Positions 22,755 through 33,800 of a DNA stretch of 64,000 nt are shown here, in pieces. The notes under the pieces were generated by a model. The model was not told where the DNA came from and made no database searches. It saw only the letters and a list, made by a program, of their open reading frames with translations. Numbering within the stretch: the stretch's first letter is position 1; the number at the start of each line of letters is the position of its first letter. The position numbers and the translations under genes were made by a program. The stretch is from Symsagittifera roscoffensis (taxonomy: Eukaryota; Xenacoelomorpha; Acoela; Convolutidae), in the NCBI RefSeq assembly GCF_963678635.1, contig NC_087064.1:45243346-45307345 (forward strand). Reading direction: 5' to 3'.

Positions 22755-23435
22755 TTGTTCCGACTTTCGAAGAAAACGTAATATTTATGCTCGGTGTGGT
22801 TTTTTTATTCAGTCAATTTTCACCGATCGAAATAATAATTTCCAACAAAAAATTTCAAAACCCCATCGAAGATATTGACTTCCTGAGTTCGAATGTAAAA
22901 AGATATTTCACTTATCCATTTTCGCAAAGATCTGAGGGTTTGAAAATTGCAGAATTTGCCAAGTTCTGTGCTAAATTATGCGCGCTTTGAAAAGTTTATT
23001 CATAACGCTGAGAGCGTAACGCGAATTATTTATGCGTGGCGAATTATCCCGCACAACAAAATTGTTCCACATTGAAATGAGGCTAGCTAATTGGTCGTAT
23101 TAATTTCGTACGACTCAAGATTTTATACTTTGATATTGTCCAAAATGTAAAGGCTTTGAATAATTTCTGTGGAGCCAATATTTCTGCAACTGCAAATTAA
23201 ACAATTATTTTGGCGCCAAAACGTGTAAGCTGCAAACTTTCTCGCTCAAATTTTTTAAGTTTTACTCAAGATTGTAAACGATCGCTGTTTAATTTTTGAA
23301 TGCCGCACTTAATATGTTGAAATTTGTTCAAATTTTCGGCACTGTTGAACAAAGTTTTCATTTTCGGCACTATTGTACTTCGGCACTGTTGTACTGCCCC
23401 GCTCTGTGCTTTGCACTGATATACGAGCAGTCTTG
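22755..23435 (+). repeat. ~530-bp helentron-like repeat, interrupted by a MULE derivative
   Basis: Starts TTGTTCCGACTTTCG at 22,755, follows the family to about 23,100, and resumes near 23,405 with the 3' tail CACTGATATACGAGCAGTCTTGT ending 23,435 (read in two blocks). The interruption ends with the MULE terminus. Confidence 0.65.
23160..23396 (+). mobile_element. internally deleted MULE derivative
   Basis: 23,160-23,325 matches the left subterminal part of the 5.5-kb MULE (TTTGGCGCCAAAACG, GCCGCACTTAATATGTT), then jumps straight to the right terminus with repeated TTCGGCACTGTTG and ends TACTGCCCC at 23,396. The outer left inverted repeat was not found. No coding region remains, so it is a deletion derivative of that family. 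Confidence 0.6.
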
Positions 23436-25980
23436 TATCATTTGATACTTTGAATTCTGAATGGGGAAAAAATAGCCTAACAAACAGTTTGAAAAAACGT
23501 TTAAAATTTTTATTATATATTTAAAATTATTATATATATTTTTCAAAAAGACGCCTCAAAAGGTCTTTATCCTGACACGGACACTCATGTTTTTTTAATT
23601 AAACAGGACATTAAAATAGTCGGCAATTCAAAAAGTAGTAGTTTGAATTGTTGCTTTCCTTGTCATAACATCCTATCAACTGAGTTAGATTAGTAAAACG
23701 AGAAAATATATTTGATTTTCTTTTAGATTCCTTTTGCAAAACTCGCACTTAAATTCAGTCTATTAAATAGGGTCAGTTCTTTTGGTTCACGTTTAAGCAG
23801 AAAACAAAAGGTTCTTTGATGATTTTTAACATCAATTAGCCCTGTTTTTCAAATAAGAACAACCAAGTTGAACCATTTTAAAGAACGATGTTGTGTCTCA
23901 GCATTTTCCAAAAAAATGCACTATTTAAGTGCTGCTAAGCTTTTTTTGGTTCCTATCATTTTGGGCTTAAAATTAACTACATTTGAAAGAAATGAGTTTG
24001 AAAATTAAAGCTTTGTTTGATTTTCTGGGTTAAATTATCAATCTATAACTTTGCTCAACACAAATTGTGCATTGAAAGTTCAAAATTCTATAAATCGCAA
24101 AAAAGTGACATCAACAACTTAAGTATCAGTAACAAAACAGAGGATTCTTAAAAATTTATATTAAAAAAACACCCTGTAGTTGCCTTATATTACTGCAAGA
24201 AAGATTTTCTAGCATCGCAATCGGCTATTCATAAAAGAAATATTAATTTATGCAACTCATCACAAAGTAATATCAATCATTAGTCATCAAAATTATAATG
24301 TACCATCTGCTTACCGTTCAGTTGTTATTTGTGAACGCCAGTTATTTTTTTTTCAGCTGCAGTAATGCAACTCAAGGCTATGATTTTTTTTTTGATTGTG
24401 CGGAGGAGTATTGGATAAAGGAAGCTTTTACTCTGCTTGATTTCAAGGCTTACAATCAGTGACTGTAATGTATAGGAAAATATTTTTTTTTCATTAGCAA
24501 AGGACAAAGTGTCGATAACCAAGCAGCAAACAAGCAAGGGCGTTTTGAAAAACCGCATGGGAGTTTACACCCACTCATGTTTGTTCATGTGTTGGAGCGA
24601 TCTTCAATTAGGCGTTGATAATTTAAAAACAGAAAATTTCTTACTTTCAAAAATTTTTTTAAGTTCCGTTTTGCTTAGCTATCAACGAAATTTAATTTAG
24701 TTTCGTTTAGCTATCATTTTTTGCGACCCCGCAACCTTTTCTCGTCATATTACACCAATAATGGTCCGAGCTTCTTTAGTAGTGCTCCAAAATTATTATG
24801 GTTCTAACCCATTATCAAAACAATTGCTTCAGCTGGAATACGATTAAAATAATCATTATTTGGTTTTGCTCAAATAATGATTAATAAAAACATGGTGGGT
24901 ATCAAAGCAAAGTTCGGATGATTCGACCGCCCTGCTAAGGGTTGGACATAGTTTTAACTTTCTAAAAAGTTGATAAATCTAGTAAAAAGTTTAAAAAAAA
25001 CTATTTTTTATTCTTTAATCACAGCCTGTGAAATGAATTGATTACAAAAAGTTCGCCCAAAAATTGACAAAATAGCTTCCTACAGTCCAATTTAGAATAG
25101 TTTTTGAATCATGGATATTCCGCAATAGAAAACAAAAAAACCTCGCGCGCATCATTTTATTTAAGCTGGCAGAGTTGACAACTTTCAAACGGCAATTATC
25201 TTACAAACTTTTTGAACGTGAATACCCGCACTGAGAAAAAATGGGTCACAATCAATTTTATCCAAATAATGTAGCAAAAAATTGATTTGCCTCAATTTAA
25301 AATTAATTTAAGTTGATACAAAATTGTAGCTTAAGAAATCAGTTTCAATCAATTCGAAATCGGTTCAAAGGAATTTTTGTCATTTTTTGGTTTCATTTTC
25401 ATACGGCATCTGAGTAACAACAAAATCGATTTAAATTGAATTAAATTAATGTTTGTTCACTTTTTCGTTATTCATACAGATTCTATAAAAATTATATTCA
25501 GATTTTCTCGATTATCAAAAAAAGAAAATCTGGAACGACATTTATAAGATTTGCTCTTCATTTGACTTTCTTGTTGATGTGTGGACTGAAAAAATCTGAT
25601 TATAACTAATTTAAAATATTAAGAATCAATTGTTTTCAAACGATATCTAGTTACAAAGTTATTTATAAAAATTTATAAATACAAATTATAATCGTTTGGG
25701 AGAACACCATTAAGCCAACAAGGCCCGTTTTCAGGTGTCTCATTAAGCGGAGAACAAAAAAAGTACTTTAATTCTTTGATCCATTGCAATGGACCTCCTA
25801 CCGGTAACCACTTATTAAACCTCTTTAGTCGCACCTTTTAACCATTCTCTATATAAAAAAAAGTTAATTTAGTTTTCTCAGGTAGTCTTTTCTACCCATA
25901 ACTTAGAAACCAACAGAAACAAGTTCTACTTATTGATCAATAAAAAGTCTCAAAGCATGCCCAGTAAATCGTACTTCCTA
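23436..25980. other. AT-rich DNA, nothing recognised
   Basis: 2.5 kb of A/T-rich sequence. From 25,230 onward it is rich in AATTGATTT/AAATTGAATT strings that also mark 39.7-40.9 kb, perhaps a shared decayed repeat. Confidence 0.4.
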
Positions 25981-26765
25981 GAATGTAATTATCCAAAAAT
26001 TTATGATTTTCATTTCCAGTTCTAACAGTTTGGTTTTGTCGGTATTTGCATAAACTAAAACTCCATATTGGATGATTGGTTGCACGTAACTTTAATACGC
26101 AAATATTAATTGCCGTCCAGTTAGAAACTTTCTCAATTAAAAAAACACTCCACAGAATTGCAAAACTTTGTTCTTTACTTTATCAATATGCTGATGAAAA
26201 TTCAATTTACAGGCAAGGAGAATTCCAAGATATTTGAAACATTCTACATCTTCGATTTGGGGGTCATTTAAAAATTACTTTACTGGTCGTTCTTCAGTTT
26301 TCGTGCTCCGACAGTATCTCATTGTCTTGGTTTTTTGACATTCAGTGTCAATTTCAGTGTCAATTTGCTCTTGTCTAACCAATCATTTACTTCAAGCAAA
26401 GCTGATCTATGTGCGAAAGCAATATAGTCTTTGTTGTTTGTGAATTTCAGATTTTGCAATTTTTTTCTGCATCAAAAATGAGTTGTTCTCAATTAAGTTT
26501 TTCAATTATTATGTCAATTTTCTGATATAAATGGGTCTAAAATATTGATAAAAAATAAAAATGGAACAATTTTTTTCATACCACGGGAGCCCTTCAGTTT
26601 GAAAAACATAAAAAAGATTGCCTTCAGCAGAATAATTCTTCTCGAGTGACTCTTGCACTCTCTAATTCCGATAGAAATTTTTCTTGAATCCAAATATTGC
26701 GCAAGTTTCGATACGAAAATTGATTTTTTTTCAAAGTTTTGATAGATTTCACTGCCTTGCAAAAA
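25980..26765 (-). pseudogene. LINE reverse transcriptase remnant
   Basis: Read on the minus strand from 26,765 downward: a weak fingers/palm region, then VPFLFFINILDPF (matching the VPQGSxLGPLLFLIYINDL block), then VNDWLDKSKLTLKL (the WL-NKL-LN helix), then VECF...EFSLPVNLIF and finally VQPIIQYGVLVYA (about 26,090-26,045), typical of CR1/jockey-type RT thumbs. Many stops and frame changes. No intact YxDD box is visible. The group within LINEs cannot be fixed. Confidence 0.6.
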
Positions 26766-28150
26766 TCCATATAAAACGATTTACATCAACTTTTAGGCTT
26801 TTGAATTGATTTTTTACTCAAAATTAAAAACTTATATAATCCATTCTAATTCAATTTATGTATCTAAATGAGTTATCGTAAAACGATTTTCATACAGTAT
26901 ATTGCTTGAAGAAAACTCAATTTCAATCTCAAGCTTGTCAGTGCGCTTTTACTATCAACTTTAAGTGCAGTACAAAAATAGTTCAGATGACACAAACACT
27001 ATTAGCTAAAATTTGTTTAAAATTTTTAAAAATTTAAAAGACAAATTTTAAAAGTTTCTATGTGGAAAAAACCAAACGGAGAATATTTTTTCATTACTTT
27101 AATCGAAAGTAGAAAAAACATAGCTAACCGATTGAAAATGGATAAATGTTGATGAACTCATCTGAAACAAAAAATTAAGTTGATGTTTTTGAACAGTTTT
27201 TATTTTTCAAATTTCGGAGAAAACAAATGTCTGTTAAAGCTATTTGAGTTTCAAGATTACTTTGTTAACAACTAATTTTTTATAATTTTCATTAGATAGA
27301 TATATTTTTCTTCCGGGATATTAGAATGTTGATATATATTTCAAATACTTGAAGAGAAATCTTCGTTTTTAGAAAATTTAAATTGCCTTTAATTTTTTTT
27401 CCTTATAGCACATGAATTTGCGAAACTATCGTAATTAGAGAACGTAAATTGCCTTTTTATAGCAAATGAATTTCATCGGTGCAAATAAAGTGCTTGTTTG
27501 ATCAAAGTATTTTAAAAATGAGGCCCAATTTCTATCGGAGTTAATTTTAGTAGCCTCCAAACTTAGTTTTTTGGACCTCTGTGACATAACATACCTTTAA
27601 GTCTATCAAAAACTCTGTTGTTCCATGGCACCAAAAAAACTGCGATTAAAAACTTTCAGGGTTTAAAAAATTATATCAAAGAACCCCTTCTTTACATAGT
27701 CGCTGTTTTTGTTCCGGTTAATGAAGAAGAAGAGGAAATATATGCGCTGTGTAGAAAGTGATGGAAACATGTGCTTATGGAGTTTTTTCTTTAGACAATT
27801 ATCAATTTTTACCAAGGTTTTTTTTAAAATTGAGTAAGTTTTTCTGTAAATTTTGATCAGATTCAAAAAATAGTTTTTACATGTTATAAACACACTTTTA
27901 TAAAAACACACTTTTAAACAGCTGTTTTTTCGTAAGTTCTGGTAACACTGGGTAATGAAAAAAAACACCAAGAAAACAGTGCTTTTTAAAATATTTCACT
28001 TGCAAGGCCAACTGTTTTCAAACAAGGCCAAAAATTGACCTAATTCCGACTTTTATTTAATTCAATTTTTCTCTGGAAATTGAAACCTCTTCCTAATCCA
28101 TGCAAGTTTCCAATCCACCTAATTTTTTTGAACATTAGTCTTTGAACCTG
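26766..28150. other. AT-rich DNA, nothing recognised
   Basis: Includes a short direct repeat, AAATTGCCTTT followed by TATAGCA(A/C)ATGAATTT, at about 27,380 and 27,446. No gene seen. Confidence 0.4.
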
Positions 28151-28168
28151 GTTTTTTGCACGCTCTTT

Positions 28169-29110
28169 TTACTTTCTATAAAACGCATCAAGGTTCAAAA
28201 CACGCAACTTAAATAGATCATATTTCATGGAATGCTCAATTATTCCACAAGTTGCTTTCTGATTTTCTGAGGTTTTGTATTTAAATTCATATATGTAGTG
28301 GTTTTGAAAATTTTTGTTTGCGCGTTCTGTTATTTTTGCGCATTGCTTGCATCTAGTCAAATAAATCATCCACGCAGTTGAATACGTCATTTTGGTTCAA
28401 ATAGTCCATCTTTTTTAGGTAGCAGTACAAATGAAAGTGCTTCCAGTGCCAAGAAGACTGCAAACATTATACTGCTTTGGACCCTCCTCATACATCCACC
28501 CTCATCTACTTGAGAATGTAGAGCTCTAGTTTTGTAGAGATTTGGAGGTGCAACAAATTCTTTCAAATTCTTGCATCTTTTGAATGCGTAAAAATGTCCA
28601 CTGTGAGCTTTGGTAGATTCTCATAATTCAGCAGATACTGGTATTCTGATTTTTTTTCTTAAAATTCGGTCCTCTAGGGCTGTATATTTCATCATTACTG
28701 TTCTAGAACCCATAAAACGTGGTGGCATCCTATATTCTTCCCTGATAAATGTTTAAACTTCATTGGAAACCTTCTCAATATAATAGTCCTTTACACTCTT
28801 TTGCTTTTAAAGTTTAATCTTATCTGATGTACAGAACACAGTTTTGATTTCTAAAGCCAAGAAGTTTAAACTGTCAATAGCATTTTTTTGTAAATTTCCC
28901 ATGATTATCCATTTTAATCTGTTTTTTGAAGACCTCTTCCAGTCTGTTCAGTATTTCGCAACAACAATCTGATATCAAAATATCCACAAAATATCAACTC
29001 CAGGAGTTCAGATCTCATTAGTTGAGCTAAATTTTCAATCATTCAACCCCAAGCCAATTCAGAAAAACTATGAGAAACTTTTGGACCCATTCTCGGCCCA
29101 TCTGTTTTCA
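28169..29110 (-). pseudogene. Penelope-like element remnant (RT end and GIY-YIG-like region)
   Basis: Going down the minus strand: KTDGPRMGPKVSHSFSELAWG-like sequence near 29,100 (compare D-G-x-x-MGxPxS in Penelope-type RTs), then KRCKNLKEFVAPPNLYKTRA near 28,570, then NVCSLLGTGSTFICTAT near 28,460, then MIYLTRCKQCAKI with a later FQNH at 28,300-28,370. This order (NLK..L, C..C, TGxTF, YLxxCxxC, NH) is that of the Penelope-like linker and GIY-YIG endonuclease; the YVG turn is lost. Several frames and stops. Confidence 0.5.
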
Positions 29111-29318
29111 GTTTCAATTGATTCTTGTAATGCAAGTTTAGCATTATGGAAAACTCTTCAATGCTTGAAAAAAAAAACAAGAAGTTGGATCATTTTTTAT
29201 GTGTTTTGATCAAAAGAAAATGTGTGCCAGGTCTTGTTTGTTTTGTAAAATTTATGTGATTCAGTCAGTCTTTGGGAATTGAGTTTTTACAATAGCTTAG
29301 CACTTTAATATTCGTCTT

Positions 29319-29759
29319 CAGGGGCGGATCTAGGATTTTTTCGAGGGGGGGCGGATTTTCAAAAATTTTTGGAAAATTTTGACGACCTCTTTTTTTTTAG
29401 GTCGACCAAATTGATTATCCGAGCTCTTTTAAAGCACTAAAAGGTCCCTGTTTTTGCCAAAGTTTGTGCGCCGCAGGCAAATTTTTGAAAAAACAGGTCA
29501 AAAAAGCCGTTTTTAGGCACTTTTTGAAAAATTTGGACAAAAAAAATCGCGTTTTTTTTGGCGCGCGCTCCCCCTCAAAGTTAGTATATATTGGCGCCCA
29601 AGGCGCCTTTAGAAAAACTTTAGGGTCGGTCGGCAAAAAATGGATTTCTTAAAAAGTACCAAAGGGGGACCCTCTGGGTCGGCAGGAGGTTGAATCCCTG
29701 AGGAGGGGGGCGTCCGCGCTACACCCCCCTTCCCGCCTCCCCCCCTAAATCCGCCCCTG
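29319..29759. mobile_element. hAT-like MITE, 441 bp, 8-bp TSD TTCGTCTT
   Basis: Ends CAGGGGCGGATCTAGG and CCTAAATCCGCCCCTG; perfect flanks TTCGTCTT (29,311-29,318 and 29,760-29,767). Same family as the copies at 9.4, 29.8 and 33.2 kb. Confidence 0.9.
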
Positions 29760-29769
29760 TTCGTCTTAG

Positions 29770-30128
29770 CAGGGGCGGATCTAGGATTTTCTCAGGGGGG
29801 TGGGCGGACCTTTTTTTTTTAGGTTGACCAAATTGACTTTTCGAACTCTCCCAAAGCACTGTTTTGCCCCTATTTTGGAAAAATTTTCTGGGCACTTTTT
29901 GAGAAATTTTGACAAAAAAATCGCGTTTTTTTGGCGCTCGCTCCCCCTCAAAGTTGGTATATATTTGCGCCAAAGGCTCCTTTAAAAAAATTTTAGGGTC
30001 GGTCGGCCAAAAATAGATATCTGAAAAAGTATCAAAGGGGGGACCTTTGGGTCGGCAGGGGGTCGAATCCCTGAAGGGAAAGGGGCCTCAGCCGCCCCCC
30101 CCCCCCCCACCCCCTAAATCCGCCCCTG
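29770..30128. mobile_element. hAT-like MITE, 359 bp, 8-bp TSD CGTCTTAG
   Basis: Same termini as its neighbour; perfect flanks CGTCTTAG (29,762-29,769 and 30,129-30,136). It shares part of its target with the first copy, so one inserted beside the other. Confidence 0.9.
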
Positions 30129-30136
30129 CGTCTTAG

Positions 30137-30363
30137 CACTTTAGCAGTTATATTAGAGTCTAAAGCAAAAAAAACGACTTCTTTCAACTAGTTTTTTAAT
30201 TTACTTGACTTTTTTGATTTACTTGCACGGAATCTACCATTACAGACCTGTTGCCTTTATCTTGAAGTCTTAAAACAACTGTTTTTTTTTGTATATTTCA
30301 TAATTTTGGACCATGCATCTCTTTCTACTGCATGTTTTTTTAGCATTCAGGTTTGATATCAGA
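30137..30363. other. AT-rich spacer
   Basis: Nothing recognised between the MITE pair and the next repeat copy. Confidence 0.4.
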
Positions 30364-30643
30364 ACAAGACTGCTCGTATCAGGGCGAAGCCCTGAGTGTT
30401 CCGACTGCCTTTTAAGGTTTATGGAGCAGTAATAACATTAAAAATTTAAATGTAAGAAAAATGAAATTTTTTTTTCTGAAATTCGAAAAAATTTTATAAA
30501 AATCATCCCCCCACACGCCATTTAAAGTACAAAAGGATAGATTCCGCTTCTTGTAACAAATCAATTATGGCAAGCAAGCTTCTTTCAACCAATTTGAAAC
30601 AATTTCTAAGACGGATTAACTCTCCGCTCACTCGTTGATAGGG
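30364..30643 (-). repeat. ~530-bp helentron-like repeat, 3' half only
   Basis: Opens AACAAGACTGCTCGTATC with an intact hairpin, TGTTCCGACT-like arm and the body to CTCCGCTCACTCGTTGA, then breaks off. The 5' half is missing. Confidence 0.75.
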
Positions 30644-30800
30644 ATGTTTCACACTTGGAGCTGTTTTTTTTGCAAACTATTTACATCAGTGGTAAAAGAA
30701 AAAAAAAGAACAAAGTTTTTATATACATTTTATTGGAATATTTTGGTTTTAGCACACTGTTTTTTTCAAGCAACAAAATGTATACTACGCCTTCTTTTTA

Positions 30801-30992
30801 TTGTTTCGACTCTCGATACAAAAGTAACGGAATATTTGCGCTCGGGGTGGTTTTTTTTTTCTTCAGACAAATCTCGACTTTTTAACTAGCCATTTTTGAC
30901 GGAGTTTATTACATCATTCGAAAGCTATTGTTGTCCTGAGCTTAAATTTGAAAGGATATTTCACCTGTGATCATTTTCCGTGAAGTTATAGG
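30801..30992 (+). repeat. ~530-bp helentron-like repeat, 5' part only
   Basis: Starts TTGTTTCGACTCTCGATAC and follows the family to the TGATCATTTTCCG segment, then stops. Opposite orientation to the fragment 160 bp upstream. Confidence 0.75.
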
Positions 30993-31070
30993 AAAATTAA
31001 GTCGTCAAGGAAAAAAATTAAACTTGGAAAAATTTTTATTGCTTGGCAATGTAGAATAAATAGCAAATAT

Positions 31071-32105
31071 TTAACTCAAGTTCGCCATAGCACGAAAGAA
31101 ATGCAAATCAGTTTTTTCTTCGTAAACATGCATATTATTCTGCACTTTTTCGTTGAGCACCCGGTATTTTTTCTTTTTTGTAAATTGGTGCCCACTCGAC
31201 GCGTTATAGAAATTAAGTTTTTGGACGGAAGCGTCTTTTTGCAAATTTGCAATCACTTTCCATATACTGGGGTGCGATCCACTGAAGTTTGACATTATGC
31301 CATAATGCCAGCCCTCTACAGCATTTGTTGTTCTGGCCAAACCCGATGATGGGTTTGTATTAGGATGCTAGTAATTTTAGGGCTTCTAAGAAACGATGTT
31401 AAGTTTTTTCAGTTTTAATTGGCAGGAACGCATATATGCAAGCAGGGGCTATTCCTGAAAGACTAACGTGTATGGAGTAAAGTTCATGAAAACTTTTCGG
31501 GGTAACTTTAAAAGTTCCGTCAGCCAACCAAAAGTTGGCTGTTTCAAGCACACGTAGCATTTCAGGGTCGCCGAATAAAATGGTCCTCTCGTGATCATTT
31601 TGCCCACTGTCAAATCTTATAAAATTTTTGAAAAGTTCGGGTATTTCGAAACATCTGGTTGCTGGGGAGACTGGTAAGACTTCTTCTCGTTGCTTGAGCG
31701 CTCGTTTTGCGGTGCAACTAAATTTTCTTTGGATGGTACGGCTAGTTGAGTGGCAATTTTGCCTGTAATGGGCTGAATGGCGGTTGCGACTTCGACGGTT
31801 GGAGTGTTACTATCGCTTAGATCCTTGATGTTTTTCAAAACTAGTCGAGCATCAGGTTTGCCCGTGGAAACATCGTGATTATGTTGACCCCTTGTTTCAA
31901 TAAAGTTTTCTCCATCCGTAATTGAGGTTGCGCGGCATTTATGGGTTTGGTACTTTGAGAAGTTCCAATTTGTTGTTGTTTTGTTTTTACGTTTAAGGAA
32001 ATACTCGTGGCCTGATACCACTAGCATTTGTTTGTCTTCCGAAGATAAAGTAAATTGGAATGACACTTCAAACGTTATATCTGATCTGATAGAGTGGTAT
32101 AACAA
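31071..32105 (-). pseudogene. MULE transposase with FLYWCH finger, internally deleted
   Basis: 32,105-31,617: a FLYWCH zinc finger (GHEYFLKRKNK, NWNFSKYQTHKCRA, GQHNHD, i.e. aromatic, Cys and final H-x-H positions) and a Ser/Pro-rich linker. A frameshift near 31,615 leads into NFWLADGTFKVTPKSFHELYS, where DGTF carries the first catalytic Asp (codon 31,521-31,519). The frame then jumps from PIK(T) to LARTTNAVEGWHYG (31,340 down), the conserved C-terminal block of MULE transposases, so the middle with the second Asp is deleted. Terminal repeats were not found. It is a different, better preserved lineage than the 5.5-kb element. Confidence 0.75.
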
Positions 32106-32339
32106 TGGTTAAAGAAATAGGCAGTATGATTTTTTATAAAACTCACAAACGTCTTCAATTAGCGTCATGTAGGTTATCTCTGTTTTAAATGCGTTAGTGA
32201 GGGATTATTTCTCTAACTAATCGAAATGCAATTATTTTTGAGGTGCTAGAGGCATCAAGTGAATTAAGACTAGCTTTTCAGACCTCAATTAGTAAGCTTA
32301 ATTGGACTACTCCTGTACTTATAAAAAGGACTTAATTTG

Positions 32340-32455
32340 AAACAAATTATCGTCATTAAAAGGGGGTTAAATTGTTGTGGGGTTATCATGTTACGGGGTT
32401 ATAATATAGGGGGTGTAAACAGAGGGGGTTAAATATCGTAGGGTTAAAGAGTGGG
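32340..32455 (+). repeat. irregular GGGGTTA-rich patch
   Basis: About six GGGGTTA or AGGGTTA motifs at irregular 15-25-bp spacing (e.g. 32,362-32,369, 32,380, 32,394, 32,436). Too irregular for a true interstitial telomere array. Confidence 0.4.
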
Positions 32456-32462
32456 ACACCGA

Positions 32463-32626
32463 TATGGCATGTGGGGGGATGTTTTCACAAAAAATCTCAA
32501 GTTTTTTAGAAAAAAAAATTTAATTTTGCTTTATTACATTTAAATTTTCCGTTTTATTACTGCTCCATAGACCTTAAAAGGCAGTCGGAACATTCAAGGC
32601 TTCGCCCTGATACGAGCAGTCTTGTT
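32463..32626 (+). repeat. ~530-bp helentron-like repeat, 3' end only
   Basis: Holds the G-run, the A/T-rich stretch, the arm AGTCGGAACA (32,583-32,592), a one-mismatch hairpin and the tail GATACGAGCAGTCTTGTT. 5'-truncated. Confidence 0.8.
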
Positions 32627-33156
32627 TAGCTAGATAGTCTTTTGAAAATCATGACTTCTGTTTATTAAAACAACTGTTTACATACTCTGAAAAAGTCATG
32701 AATTTGGACTATTTATCTCTTTTTACTACATATATTTTTTCTAAGTTTTAGATAAAGTTCTACCTATACGAAAGAAAGACTCTGTGAATAGTTGCCGCGT
32801 TTGGTTGTGGAAGTTTGAAACCACAGACACGTTCTTTTAAGCACTGCAGATCTGTTTTCAATGCAACAACGCAACAACTCGCAACACAAAAACTGATTGA
32901 TTCGACAAACAGATGGGAAAACAGTGGATCCATAAAATTCTTGTAGTAAATGTGATTTGACTTCCTAATTAAAGAAGAAAAAATCCAGGTAGGGAGATCA
33001 GAATTTTTTGAGATGAGAGTCTGGAGGAGTTGTCGAGACGATGTAATAGCTCATGCAGAAAACACATTTATGGTGCAGAAAAATTAATATGTTGTCGAAT
33101 TTTCCACAAAACTGAATTGAATGGATGATCATTTGAAATATACAATAAAATAAATG
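32627..33156. other. AT-rich DNA, nothing recognised
   Basis: No gene or bounded repeat seen. Confidence 0.4.
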
Positions 33157-33164
33157 CTTTTAAC

Positions 33165-33464
33165 CAGGGGCGGATTTAGGAGGGGCGGGGGGGGGCGGAC
33201 GCTCCCCCTTCCCTCAGGGATTCGACCCCCTGCCGACCCAAAGGGTCCCCCCTTTGATACTTTTTCAGAAGTCCATTTTTGGCCGACCGACCCTAAAATT
33301 TTTTCTAAAGGCGCCTTGGGCGCCAATATATACTAACTTTGAGGGGGAGCGCGCGCCAAAAAAAACGTGATTTTTTTGTCAAAGTTTTGCAAAAAGTGCC
33401 CAAAAATTTTTTTTGAAAATCCGCCCCCCCCCCCCCCCTCGAGAAAATCCTAGATCCGCCCCTG
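33165..33464. mobile_element. hAT-like MITE, 300 bp, 8-bp TSD
   Basis: Ends CAGGGGCGGATTTAGG and CCTAGATCCGCCCCTG; flanks CTTTTAAC (33,157-33,164) and CTTTTAAA (33,465-33,472). Inverted relative to the 29-kb pair. Confidence 0.88.
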
Positions 33465-33589
33465 CTTTTAAAAAACTAAAATTTTGGATTAAGTAATTAA
33501 GCTTGCGCTCAGACTAAAAAGACTTTTGTACGTCAGATAAGATTCAACTTCAAAAACCAAAAGAGTATAAAGGGTTCTGTATCTGTTGA

Positions 33590-33800
33590 AACAGGAGAAG
33601 GTGCAAAAGATCACTGGAAACGGTCTTTTCGCATCAAAAAGATGGGAGAATTTGAAAGAATATATTGTACCTCAAACCCCTGCAAAACTAGAACACCTAA
33701 TGAGGGCACATGTGTGAACGAATGTACTAAAAACTGACGATGTTTGCAGTTTTCTTGATACTGGAAGCACTTTCAGTTGCACTGCTATACACTAAGTATG
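33590..33800 (+). pseudogene. Penelope-like fragment
   Basis: Reads KRWENLKEYIVPQTPAKLE then VCSFLDTGSTFSCTAI, parallel to KRCKNLKEFVAPPNL and VCSLLGTGSTFICTAT in the minus-strand relic at 28.4 kb. A second decayed copy of the same family in opposite orientation; stops and frameshifts present. Confidence 0.5.

Noticed and set aside
29464-33336. Frames of 60-84 codons inside the hAT-like MITEs
   Set aside because: They cross the inverted ends and G/C runs and are not conserved between copies; the elements are non-coding.
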